Shown here: positions 1 through 13,600 of the stretch, in pieces
Layout of the letters: each line of letters opens with the position of its first letter
How positions within the stretch are numbered: the first letter of the stretch is position 1
Origin: Phoronis australis
Taxonomy: Eukaryota; Phoronida; Phoronidae
Direction: 5' to 3'
Assembly: GCA_002633005.1 (NCBI GenBank)
Contig: NMRA01000187.1
Span: 92,191-154,190 of the forward strand
Length of the DNA stretch: 62,000 nucleotides
Notes under the pieces: generated by a model
The model's database searches: none
Told to the model about the DNA's origin: nothing
The model's input: only the letters and a program-made list of their open reading frames with translations
Translations under genes and position numbers: made by a program

Positions 1-243
1 TCATTCACACGCTGATTGATCATTCACACGCTGATTGATCATTCACACGCTGATTGATCATTCACACGCTGATTGATCATTCACACGCTGATTGATCATT
101 CACACGCTGATTGATGTCATTCACACGCTGATTGATCATTCACACGCTGATTGATCATTCACACGCTGGTTGATCATTCACACGCTGATTGATCATTCAC
201 ACGCTGATTGATCATTCACACGCTGGTTGATCATTCACACACT
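1..243. repeat. 19-bp minisatellite
   Basis: About 13 near-identical copies of attcacacgctgattgatc, cut by the window edge. Confidence 0.95.
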
Positions 244-346
244 GATTGACTTTCATTTAATACATTAAACTTTTCTGTTCATCATTGTATGCTTTAACTC
301 GGGGGAGGACAACGGTGCCCAGTCACCAGCAACTCACTCTAATTAA

Positions 347-1545
347 AACATACAAGAGCAACATGGAGTATTGAATTGAGCCCATGACAGCACCGCAAAC
401 AGCCTGCTTTTCCGGTGTTTTTGGTATCGTAGAAATGGCCATTAATGGCACAGAATACATCAAGCCCAAACATACTCTTTTAAGAATATGTATGGGCTTG
501 AAGTATTTTAAAAAAGGTGATGCCATATTTGTGATTTAAAACTACCCTATTAGTCAAATTTCACAACAATTCTCCTAAGATATAGAGGCAAGCGTAAAAA
601 CAATGGACACTAGGGGACACAGCTATAGTCTGATTGGTCTGACACTCAACGTCATCTGTTGCCATTTCTACAGCCCACCTGCCAAATTTTGCGAAGATCC
701 TTCAAAGGATTAAGAAGATACAGCCTTAGATGCAACATTGTCCAAAATCTTCAAAAACTTCTCAAAATCAATATCAGCCGAGGTCTTCGCATCAGGAATA
801 CAATCATCAATTTTCATAACTACCCATTGACTGGTTACGCAGACATCAAAAACATACGCAAAAGTTTTCAAATGATAGTGCAGATTTTCCATTAAGGAAC
901 TCCAAACACACAGAGGAAAATGTAAAAAAATAAAATTGCCACATTTAGGGGCACACAAATCGTCAGACTGGACTGAACTTCGTCACCATCTGTTGTCAGC
1001 TCAATATAAACACACCTGCCGTATAACAAAGTTCTTGCAAAGGGTTAAGGAGATACTGCCGCAGACAAAAATAACAAATCCCTGATGGTGCCAGAGTAAT
1101 GAAACCTGTCAGAAAGTCAACGTCAGCCGTGATATCCTAATCAAGAACACAAATGCCAATAGTCATAGTGATTCTTGTTGGCAAATAAAAGGCAGATGAA
1201 AAAATGGACTCAGAAATTTAAAAAAATGGCCACTATATGGGGCAGAATTGCTGAAACTTTCCAAGACTGGAAAAGTGTTGTCGTTTCGTTAAGGGAAACC
1301 TATCTGCAAATTTTACACAGGAAACCATCAAAAATAAATTGCTACTAGGGGACACAGCAGTAGTGGGATCGGTTCTAACTCCCTCGCCACCCATTGCCAG
1401 CTTCATAGGAACCCATCTACCAAATCTCATTGAGATCCTCTGAGAGTTTAGGAAATAAAACTGCAGTCGCCAGATACCTGTACATCCAGGCAGAGATGAC
1501 GGCAACATGCGCCCAAGTGTAATATGTGGTTGCATAAAAATTCAA
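347..1545 (+). repeat. Interspersed ~148-bp-monomer repeat, copy 1 (degenerate)
   Basis: Starts with the 'acaagagcaac' block and ends with 'gtggttgcataaaaatt', shared with the copies at 14.3 and 30.4 kb. CTCF-core-like blocks remain at about 605, 938, 1,230 and 1,342. This copy is the most diverged, and its middle monomers are hard to align by eye. Confidence 0.65.
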
Positions 1546-1606
1546 CCAAACCCAAAACACATACTCCATGAAATGCCAAGTCTACCATGTTCACCTTAAA
1601 ACTCAC

Positions 1607-1660
1607 ATTTGACTCTGCAACAGCAGTTTCAAAAATTTCCATGGCTTCATCAGCAAGCTC
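1607..1660 (-). CDS. Aminotransferase exon ELADEAMEIFETAVAESN (last one seen)
   Basis: 18 codons between acceptor tttcag and donor gtgagt, phase 0 at both ends. No further exon or stop was recognised between 1 and 1,606, so the 3' end lies outside the window. Confidence 0.82.
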
Positions 1661-4600
1661 CTGAAACAAGATAACACAAAACTATGCCTGAGTAACAGAA
1701 CAAAACGGTACAAACCTAAAGTAAAGCATACTTGAGTTTGATAAGGCAACTTATATCTTGCAAGCCTGTTATAGCACGCAAGATGACACTTAGTGAAAGC
1801 CAAGACCTTTCTGGAACTTCTCTTGTATGGCCGCAACCTTTTTGGCATACACCAGTAAAGTGCATACAGCAGAGAACTTAGATATCTACACCAGGAAGTT
1901 CAGTTCTAGCATTAAACAGTATATAGCAAAGGTCACACACTTACATACAACCAGTCATGAAAGAGTCCGCAACCTGTCGTCAAGGAACGAGTTGGCAGAC
2001 TGTTGTCGATCGGTTGGAAATAGCAAATATTTAGCAGACATGAAGCTGACCGCACAACCGGTTGAAACAGACCGCATAGTCTAATTCAACAGAGCTTGTT
2101 GGAGCAGAACACGCATCCAAACTTCAACAGATCCCGTTGAACCAGAGCACAGAGCCAACATCAACAGAGCCTGTCCAAGCAGATGACACAACCAACGTCA
2201 ACACAACCTATTGAAGCAGACAGCACAACCTAGTTCAACAGAGCCTGTTGAATATTCCCTGCCGTGTGTCCTGCTACGTCCAGTTATCATTTCCATCAAT
2301 TTCCACGTAATTTTGTAAAATGTTCTTGCAAGGCAAGACGTCAAAACTACGGCAATGGTTGTGGAACCACACTTACTGAGAGTTGTTGATAATTTGTCGA
2401 AAATGAAATGTCTAGCTGAAGAAAAGTGGACATGTAGTCAATGTCAGATACAATATTGCAAACTGATCCATATCAGTGAACATGCTCCTAGACAACCCAT
2501 TTCAATGTTGGATTCTGTGCACATGAAAAACTGTATCACTGCAGGCTCTATCCTGCACTGCAGGCTCTATCCTGCACTGCAAAAACGAAGCCCAATATAG
2601 CACACTGACATTCACTTCATCCAAGCAGTTTTGTGTAATAATGCAGAATATTACGGTCATTAACTTACGTCAAAGCTTTTGTCACACTCAAGGATTGGAG
2701 ACATGTTACTGTCGACAGTCAGACCATCTTCATATGTATAGGTGATATCATGTAGACTGAAGAATGGTTGGTCGTGTCTACCCATAAAACTCTTGTGTTT
2801 CCACGAGCCTTTGTGTGGATCGAATGTATACTGAGGAAATGGAAAGATGATGTTTGTAAATGTACTTATATCTATCTCATACAAGAAATAGAAGTTCAGT
2901 TCACGAGTATACAGAAAAAAATATGAAATTACCAACTACTATTTACCAACTACTATTTACCAACTACTATTTACCAACTACCATTTACCAACTACCATTT
3001 ACCAACTACTATTTACCAACTACTATTTACCAACTACTATTTACCAACTACTATTTACCAACTACTATTTACTTAGAGGAAGAGCTCAAAATACATGGAG
3101 GATTGGATAATTAGGGAATGGCTTGGTGATATTAGCATACAATTCTGGTTATAATTAGGGTGTGGCTTGGTGATATTAGCATACAATTCTGGTTATAATT
3201 AGGGTGTGGCTTGGTGATATTAGCATACAATTCTGGTTAATGATGATTGACACCCAACGATGATTCATGACTAACACCCAATGCTGGTTGGAGAAATATC
3301 CAAAAAATCAAAAGCTTATTTGATAGAAATACACAATATCGAAGATTTTATGCTGGTATATATTGTTAGTCCACCCTTTCATCCTGATAGCCTAATGTTG
3401 AAAATCTATTTTGGATTTCGTAAGTGCAACTTTCGATTAACTTCAAAAAGCGTTTTAATGATACGTTTTCATAGTTTTTCAAAATGACTTAGAAGTCAAA
3501 AGTCATGCATCTGAACTAAAAGCTATGTATCTGAACTAAAAAACCTTAACAAATGGTCAAGTTAACAGGTAAAGTAAAGTATGTAGAGCATAACAGATAT
3601 CGAATTAATTTTAAAAGAAACAGGTTGGCATTGTGAGGGGTATACCTGGGGTAATAACTTCCATCCATGTTTGGCCACCATGTCGACTGCTTCTAACACA
3701 TAGTGTACGCTGTCATCACACATGAAATAAGGAATGTTGAGTCGAGTGAAGCCTGGCCTGTCAAAACCACACAGATGTAACAATGAGTCTGAGACATGAT
3801 TTCAGGTAGGTAAATATTTAATATGTATGTTATGAGTGGACCTGTGTCAGAATGGTGCAGGAATAAATCTATTTCATTCATAGCAGCTCTGCTGTAGTTA
3901 TGTTTAAGTTTAACAAACCTACACGTTACATTACCACCCCGACTAACTCGCGATCGAGAACGCCCAGAAGGTGATCGAGAATGAGACCTTGCACCAAAAA
4001 ATGGCAGATGACAGTGACGTACCCGGTGAGTTTAAGTGCCATAGTTTCTTCTTAAATGGAGGATACTTTGGTACGAATGCTACACACAGAAAAGCGTCAG
4101 AGTGTAACCTTTGTTGTGGATCAGAAATAATATTTGGCTTTTGCTTATTTTTAAAACAAAGAGCAATGGGTTTCTGTAAAATGCCTCGTGCCTCGTAAAA
4201 TCGACAATTTCTACTTGTTATTAGAAATTCCAGGGTTCTTTAAGTAGAAAGTTGTGACGTTTATAGTTTAATCGTCCCTGGTGACACCTTTGTTAGTTAT
4301 AATTTGCGACACAATTCGAGATATTTACCAATACACGCAGGTCCTCGTGTGAGACGGCAATCGGGAACGAAGTTGTTAATTCTCTATGGCGAAGGTGAAC
4401 GCAAGAGGACATTAAAACAGTTTTACATTTCTATTATCCACAAACCCTTTTAATTCTCTCCGCAGCCAACTGGTTAATGTCAAGGACAAGACCCCCAAGG
4501 GTAATAAATCTTGTGTTGTCTATGGTGTCCAGTGTAAGGATGTCCAGTGCTCAGACAGTTACATTGGTGAAACGAAACGGCCAATTAAAATGCGTTTGTC

Positions 4601-7600
4601 ACAACATCGTCGTCCTAGTTTCGGGGACACTTATGATTCAGCTATTTTTATCCACATGTACGCTACTGGACATGATTTCAATACGGATGATGTTACTATC
4701 ATAGACTGTGAGGATTACTGGTTCAAAAGGGGTGTAAAAGAAGCTCTCCATTAGCGCATTGAGAGTCCCTCTTTAAATAAAAGAGCCGGTTTACGATTCG
4801 ATTTGTCACACGTACATGTATGGGATGGTGTGCTGACGTCAATGCTGCGCCGTTTACCCAAAACGCCACCAATTGGCCAGAATAACGATAACGTCACAAG
4901 CCAAGCTGAAGTCCGTGAGATCACATCAGCCACGACTTCCAACCATTGTGGTTACACAGCTGTCTCTGGTATATGAGTACACTGTCACATTGTGGTTACA
5001 CAGCTGTCTCTGGTATATGAGTACACTGGCACATTGTGGTTACACAGCTGTCACTGGTATATGAGTACACTGTCACATTGTGGTTACACAGCTGTCACTG
5101 GTATATGAGTACACTGTCACATTGTGGTTACACAGCTGTCTCTGGTATATGAGTACACTGTCACATTGTGGTTACACAGCTGTCTCTGGTATATGAGTAC
5201 ACTGGCACATTGTGGTTACACAGCTGTCTCTGGCATATGAGTACACTGGCACATTGACAAAGATTTGTGACTGATTTTGGATAGTCTAGAGCCAATTACT
5301 TTAATCTGACATCGCCACAAAAAGTAATATGTTTAGTAGTCATAATTATAACAAATGCTTACTTCATGATTTCTAATGTTTTCTTGATCTTTTGTGAACC
5401 ATTTGATCGTCCGTCCCTAAAAGAACACAAATTCGGAAATGACTAAAGACAAAAACAACATAATGAAATAAATCCTGTAAAATACATTTGCATGGTGTAC
5501 CCCTTCAATCAAAAGGAAAAACAATGAAGGGCCTCGTAACAACAAGGGGCCTTGTTAAATGAAGAGGCCTTGTTACATGAAGAGGCCTTGTTACATGAAG
5601 AAGCCTTGTTACATGAAGAGGCCTTGTTACATGAAGAGGCCTTGTTACATGAAGAGGCCTTGTTACATGAAGAAGCCTTGTTACACGAAGGGAAGTCATT
5701 ACATGAAGAGCGCTCTTCTTACATGAACGGGCCTCTCGTTACACGCAGAAAGCTGAACCTGACTTCGCGGCCGCCAACGAGTAAGTTGATTTACAGTTTC
5801 GCGGCTAATTCACCAAAAAATCACATTATTGCCTATTATTTCATTGGATCTCTAGTACAGTCTTTTCGTAAGTGAAAGTTAAGTTTCCAACTTTTGCTGG
5901 TTTATTTATGTTTATGACTGTCTTCAGTTCGGCTGCGACGGGCCTGATTGGCTTCCAAGACACAGGCCACGATAACAAGCGTTTTGTATGTTTAGAACTG
6001 AAAAAAATCGCAAGTCAAAAATTACAACACACAGTAAGAATGTTATGAACTGCTGAACAGACTGCGTTCGAACCTGTGACATCATTGTTTAATTTCAACA
6101 CCTACATATGTCTGTCGAACTCGATCTAATTTCATACAACATAGGTTGTTTATTGGGTGACATTTTCCTTTAACTTTAAATCAAAACTATATTAAAACTC
6201 TTTTAAATCTAAATCAAAACTGTATTAAAACTCTATTAACCCTAAGACAAAACTTCATTAAAACTCTCAATGCCCAGAGCGGTTTTTGAGCATCGGCAAT
6301 GCAAGCCAAATATTTCATACTGAGAAAGTGCATCTTTGAAAAGAAAAACCAACACTTGTCGGGAACAGTCTTTGTGCGCCGACAGCGCACATTTCTTATT
6401 GGGAGCCAGATTTTCAAAAATTAATCGCGCAGACTATTTGAGTCTCATTGACCTGCAATTATACTACATGACCAAGCCAGCAATGTTGATACTACAACCG
6501 CTCAAAATGTACACCCACGAAATTCGGACACTAGCGGAAACCCAAATTTGGAGTTCCGCCAAATTCAGACACCAAAAAAATGATGTTTCACGAGATTCAT
6601 CCAAGAATGAATTTTTTCAAATGGAATTAATTTTCAGTGTCCGAAAATCGCGCAATTGTACCGTATTTAGACTGTTCAACAGTGATTTGCTGTGAAAGCA
6701 AACTCTAGTCTGTACAACAGTAAATCGCTTGTAACACATTGTTTAGTCTATTGAGCAGTGACTCGCTGTGAACAAAGTGCTTAGTTTGCTTGAGAGTGAG
6801 AAATTGCTTACCGTATTTAGACTGTTCAACAGTGACTCGCGGTGAAGATGTTGTATAGTCTATTCAACAGTGACTCGCGGTGAAGATGTTGTATAGTCTA
6901 TTCAACAGTGACTCGCGGTGAAGATGTTGTATAGTCTATTCAACAGTGACTCGCGGTGAAGATGTTGTATAGTCTATTCAACAGTGAGCTACTTTAATGA
7001 TTGGTCTATTCAACATTGAAGATATTTAGTTTGCTAAATGGTAAGTCACTGTTAAGACATTGTTTAGTCTGTTTAACAGACACTCAGTGTGAACACATTA
7101 CTCAGTTCAACAATAAGTCACTGTGAACCAATAATGAGTCACTGTGAACATATTGTTTAGTCTGTTCAACATGGACTCACTCTGAACACACAATCTAGTC
7201 TGTTCAATGGTCACTCACTATGAACACACAATCTAGTATGTTCAACAGTGAATCACTGTTAACAAACTGTTTAGTCTTTTCAACAGTGACTCACTGTGAG
7301 CATCCTGTTTAGTCTGTTGAACAGTGATTCACTGTTGATATTCTTTCCAGTCTTTTCAACAGGGACTAACTGCGAACACCCTGTCTAGTCTTTTCAACTG
7401 TCATTCACCACGAACACACTGTGTAGTTTGTTCAACTTGTGTACACTTACTGTTGAGTGTCCTCTACAAGAAGCTGCGTGTACTTCTGTGCCATTGACTC
7501 TGCAAGTCCAAGAAGATCCTGAAATAAGACCCAAAATTGAAAGCCTATGAAAGCATACACTACATAACCCTTGAACTATTAAGGGTATCTGAAACCTTAT

Positions 7601-10600
7601 ACGCAAAAATTGGCCATTTTTACAATATTTGACATGTGTCTAGCAAAATACCTCCTTATCTTCATTCTTAGGGAACTTCAAATACAAACTATATACTGCA
7701 TAGCAAGAAAAAAGATATAAGAGAACCTTGAAATCGCTCAGCTGCATGGATATTTGTTTACTACTTATCCCAGGTCAAAAGCTTTCAATTGAATCGAATC
7801 TCCTGCTAGGTACAGAACAAGTTCATATACCTCAGTCCTTTCGTTCACTAAGTCGCCATAACACTGAGTCGATGAGGCGTACTTATGACAGAATGGTAGT
7901 GGGAAAACAAAGGCAAACATAGTTTTGATGCTAAGGGAGTGCATACGACCAATGGTGTTGAGAACGAATGCTACGAGTCACATCAGACATTTGTTGTCAT
8001 GAACACAGCAAGTTTTGAAAAGAAATAAATTCACACCAGAATTCCTTAATTCAATTAATTAAATTGACAATTCGATGTTTCGATCTCATGCTAATGACAT
8101 GCTTTAACCACCGATTCCATTTTTGTTATCCATTTCTCACTTGGTTTCGTATCAGTTTCCCAGCACATGACGTGCACAGGCTATGTCTACAACAATGAAC
8201 TGCAACCTACTTAAAAAGTAGGTCACAAACAACAGTAACAGTTGATCCCAACGCGTGCTGGGAATGGTACGTTTTAATGATAATTAAGTTATTTACGCAC
8301 CGCAAAATCACTTGACATTGCAAGTGAATGTTGAAATAGCTAACATAGTAAAGGCTTGTATACATGTAAGTTATTTGTACTGAAAACAAGTTTTCACTAA
8401 ATAATTAACCAAAGATTTTCACTCGGCCCAGCGTAATCGTTTTACTCTCGGCTTCGGCAAGTCGAAAACAGCTTGGTGGATTTCACTAAAATTTTCCAAA
8501 CGCTATTAGCATTTTTGATGTAAAGGCCTAATTTTTGCATAATGTAACAACGACAAATACAACTTCCATATTTTACAAAAATACCTTTTGCAAGTGGATT
8601 TGTCACAGAAACCAAACAAAAAGACTAATCCAAAATTCCAAACAGCATTTTTTAGATAACTGGAGAAGTTTCCGTTTAAAAAAGGTTTCATTAAAATTGA
8701 CTGATTGCTTATTTTGCTATGAAGTCATTGTACCTTTCTTAAAAATGAAATTTTGACTTAAAAAAGGTTTTTACATAAAAATAATAATGGTACATTTATT
8801 GATACAAAAAGTATTTTTATTTTCCCTGTTACTTTCTTTCAGAAAATATTATATACTTTTACAAGTTTACAAAACTTAGTTTTTTGATATGCAGGTTAGA
8901 ATGGAGGCCACTAAATAAGGTCTGAAATAACCTTAATACTGCCTGCCTTCCAGTTACTAAAACTGCTATTGACCATGGTATCAGAGATTAACACCAATTG
9001 GTATGAGATGACTGTCAAGATGTTTTAATTAAGAAGCAATTCCTTAACCTAATTATACACTTATGGTAAAAAGTAAAAAGATAAATGGTGTTACCATGAT
9101 GTAACAGCTCCACTTGAACAAGCAAAATTACGTCAGGGACTTGATTCATCAGATCAGACATGGGAGCTAACTCATCAGATCAGACATGGGAGCTAACTCA
9201 TCAGATCAGACATGGGAGCTAACTCATCAGATCAGACATGGGAGCTAACTCAGCAGATTAGACAGGGGAGCTAACTCATCAAATTAGGTGTGCTCATCTA
9301 CATGATGATGGCGATAGCCCAAAACTCACAAAATAAGCAGTGTAACACATGATTCAATGATGCAGCTTAACTTAACTACCCAGACATAACATACTCAAAC
9401 TAATTTTATTCAACTGCCAGTTAGCAATAGGCTCCAGAACACATCACCATGACGAGTAGATTATGACATTTAGAGGGTAAGTTTTCTCAACCTGAGCTGC
9501 TGACAAAACATAAAACATTTGAGTTCAGTGTAACTTACATAACACGCTCAAGTCGAATGTTCACTGCATTCAGTCAAGTTTTACAAAATGCCGACTTTAC
9601 ATTTTGTACTGAGTCGAACAGAAGACTTATATTTCATTGTAACACATTGCAGATCAGATGGATCCAACTTCTATGAAATTGACCGTATATACAGAGATAC
9701 ACACAAACTACACAATACCTCTGCATATGGTCCAAAACAAGTACATGTATATACAGAGATACACACAAACTACACAATACCTCTGCATATGGTCCAGCAC
9801 AAGTACATGTATATACAGAGATACACACAAACTACACAATACCTCTGCATATGGTCCAAAACAAGTACATGTTGTATATACAGAGATACACACAAACTAC
9901 ACAATACCTCTGCATATGGTCCCACACAAGTACATGTATATACAGAGATACACACAAACTACACAATACCTCTGCATATGGTCCAGCACAAGCACATCCC
10001 CCTCGAGCTTGTATTCCATAGAGATCACTTAACAAGGTAGAGACATAGTTATGGTGGAGGTAGGTGCCTGTCTCTGGGTGTTTAATGAGGAAGGAAAATA
10101 CAGGAAGGCGCTTGAGGCTTGTACTGCCCAGGATTGACAGGTTGGGGTTTTCTTCTGAACACCAAACTTGTAGGGCTTTCCTGGAAATAACAAAGCATGT
10201 GCAGCTTTCCCAGAAGTAACAAACTTGTAAAGCTTTAGACACAGGAAGATTGAAGAATGAACAGGTTTAAACTTAGTGTACAATCAATCCGTCCTAAAGC
10301 ATATTGAAGACACGTTTCTTTAAATAGGTCAAGACTGTCCAAGGAAATCAACATAGAAGCAAGCACAAGCGGGTGAAACAGACATTGCATCATGTGAATG
10401 GAAAAACTATTAACAAAAACCAGCAGATTCTAAAATAAAGCACAATACCTTTTATTAAGTGTATTCACTATATGCTTCTCAGACCTATGTCTATGTGTTA
10501 AACAATAGGTTCCCAGACCTATGTGGGTGTTAAACAATAGGTTCCCAGACCTATGTGGGTGTTAAACAATAGGCTCCCAGACCTATGTATATGTGTTAAA

Positions 10601-13600
10601 CAATAGGCTCCCAGACCTATGTCCATGTGTTAAACAATAGGCTCCCAGACCTATGTGGGTGTTAAACAATAGGCTCCCAGACCTATGTGGGTGTTAAACA
10701 ATAGGCTCCCAGACCTATGTCCATGTGTTAAACAATAGGCTCCCAGACCTATGTCCATGTGTTAAACAATAGGCTCCCAGACCTATGTCCATGTGTTAAA
10801 CAATAGGCTCCCAGACCTATGTCCATGTGTTCAGCCCCCTTCAATCTGAGAGAATAAGTGTTGCATGCGCTGTGGTTGAATGTTACATTTGGTAATGGTT
10901 GAAGGGCACTATGCATTGACCATCTAGTTGTAAAAAATTGACCATCCGATATTGCGAGCTGACCAACTGGTTGTGTAAACTGACCAGCTGGCTGTGCAAA
11001 CTGACAATTTTGGTTGTAACAAAAACAGTGCTGCCATTAAAAATTGGATTTGAGTAGGGTGATAAAAAACAAGTGTTATATTAAATTTAACTCCAGTAAA
11101 CAATGACTGCTGGCAGGACACAGATATAGAGATTAGGCACTTTAGTAATCAAAGCTCCCCAACAACAATAACAAGACAAGTGTGAACTATAGTATGAGAC
11201 AAGCATAAACAATTATGTGAGACAACCATGATAGCAAGTAGCAGCATATATTAATAAAAACAACATACAGTTTTAAATCTACTAGGCATGTTTCCGTGTC
11301 ATTTATTCAAACACCATCATCGGAAGAGAGAATAATAGACCCAGCAGAAACAACAAAGGAGCTTAAAATCCGTGAGGCTCTACACATCAGTTGGTGCAAG
11401 CCCAATCTCAATAGGCAACTGACACACCACAGGTTGTCATTGTTAGTCTAGTTTATTGTCACTCCCTGTAACTGACAGTGTCTTTGTTTCACAGGGCTTG
11501 GAATGACCAATGACAAAAAACGCGAATACTTTTACGGCCCAAATCATGCGCGCTACCCAGCCTTGAAATGGTCGATGTGAACCTTTCCCCGACAAAAATC
11601 GGGAGGACTAAAAAAAAATTTAAAAAAACGTTACCACCATCAGTAGCATGCGTCTGCGTCCCTTTAGCTCGTCCATCCACTCCCAACCCACACATTTTTG
11701 ACTGCAGAGCCGTAGTATTTGTCGCCGCGGTTTACAATAACACGAGACGCCATTGAAAATCCACCACGCTATCCCAGATGCCCCGGCAATGTTGACAATT
11801 TATGTTCCTCCCAAACATAAAGAGCAACTTCCGCTTTTCGAGGTGAACGTCGTCTGCAACACCGCGGTAGGAAATCCGTGTTTCCGCGTAAAATTCCAAG
11901 CCCTGGTTTCATCACTTGTTACTGGGCCTAGCTAGGTGGCCACTGTATGTTCTCTCTTCTGATGATGGTGTTTGAATAAATGACACTGAAACATGTCAAG
12001 TCGATTTAAAACCGTAGTTGTTTTCATCAATAAAATGTGAGACAAGCCTAAACAATGTGGCACAAGTTAACAATAATGAACAATGCGTGACAAGCATGAA
12101 AAATGTGAGACAAGCTTGAACAATAATGAGATAAGCATGACAGAGGGAGAGCACCACATGCATTTATGACAGGGACTGTGGTTTTAGGAATGAAAGCTTA
12201 CGCTAATAAAAAATTTGACTGACAGCTCTGAAGAAGACATACCAGCAGAGTTCATCTTCCTTTTTTGAAATCATGTCAGTGCCAACTGCCTAAAGAAAAT
12301 AACATAAAGCCTAAAGTAGAATCTAGAATATAATGTCACTGGATTTTTTCCATTCCCTCAATGAATTTTGTAAATCACTCAAAACAACCGGGTTAACAGA
12401 AGCATAAATTATTTTCAAAACTAAGCCACAATGCATTTTTCTTGATACAGTGCTGGATCAATGGTGAACACACCGACATATTGACATTACATCAGATGAT
12501 CTAATGTAAGGTAACTCTGCCCACTCTCAGACATTACATCAGATGATCTAATGTAAGGTAACTCTGCCCACTCTCAGACATTACATCAGATGATCTAATG
12601 TAAGGTAACTCTGCCCACTCTCAGACATTTCAGACAATCCCACAGACTAAGGTACTTGTCCTTAGTTTTAAACACTTCTTAACCTAATTCATTTTATTAA
12701 AAGTTAAAAGCTTCAGAACTGTGCTCCAATCAGAAACCAACCCCTGACATGATAAATACACCATGCTTTTCTGAATATAAATAATTGAACTTTTCACTAA
12801 AAGTGTTCAAATGACTCAGTTCAGGGTACCAATAAAATGCAGTGTGGCACAGAAATTGGTTGTGGCTTAAGTGACAGTAAATAACGGTAAGCGAAAGAAA
12901 AAACATTTGGAAGGAATAAGTTTATGTAGACTTTCTTAACCCAAAATAAGTGAGTTCCCATTAATAAAGTCCATTCTGTATACATAATTTCAAGCAGCTA
13001 AAAATAGGAAAATAAGTACCTCTTTCAGCTGAAATATAAGCCCCGCCCTGATTGACTCAATTATGGCAGGAGTGCCTCCCTCTTCACGTGTTTCTATGTC
13101 CTTCACATATGAGTGAGTGTCTCGCGTGACCTGAAACAGAACACTGTTTTATGTCATTCACATATGAGTGTCTCGCGTGACCTGAAACAGATCACCACAT
13201 TGAAGCATTGTCCTACAAAGGACCTAATCACAACATGCTACAAATAAACAGGAATCCAACTGTCGTTGCCACACTAGCAAGTGCTACATGTATCACCATA
13301 TGAAACAAGTCACTTATGAATCATCCAAGGAGACTTTGACCAGTCGAGTGACCTGAATATCCAACGGTTTGCCACATTTTGCATCATATGCAATTGGAAA
13401 TACTACGGTTCATTGTAAATTGTTTACTGAAAAAAAAACTTTCCTTTACAGAATTGTTCTGATACTATATCTTGTCGCTGAAAGCTACTTTTTTCTGGCT
13501 GATATTTAAAAAACACAACTAGCAAACACTCAGAGAACCTAAATATCGGACGCCATTTTTTCCCATACACCATCGCGCAGGCAGAATGGTGAATGTTGGC

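Noticed and set aside
1-243. CRISPR-like short repeat array
   Set aside because: Direct head-to-tail repeat with no spacers, in a eukaryotic intron. The same applies to all other arrays here.
5552-5875. Long open frames over repeats (also at 9,588-10,040, 25,192-25,543, 26,478-26,870 and 49,184-49,663)
   Set aside because: They arise from tandem units lacking stops. Composition is purely repetitive and no splice or start context supports them.
11949-12033. Hammerhead-ribozyme core (CTGATGA ... GAAAC) in the right TIR
   Set aside because: The two conserved strings are present, but the stem between them pairs only about five bases with mismatches next to the core, and the left TIR lacks CTGATGA.
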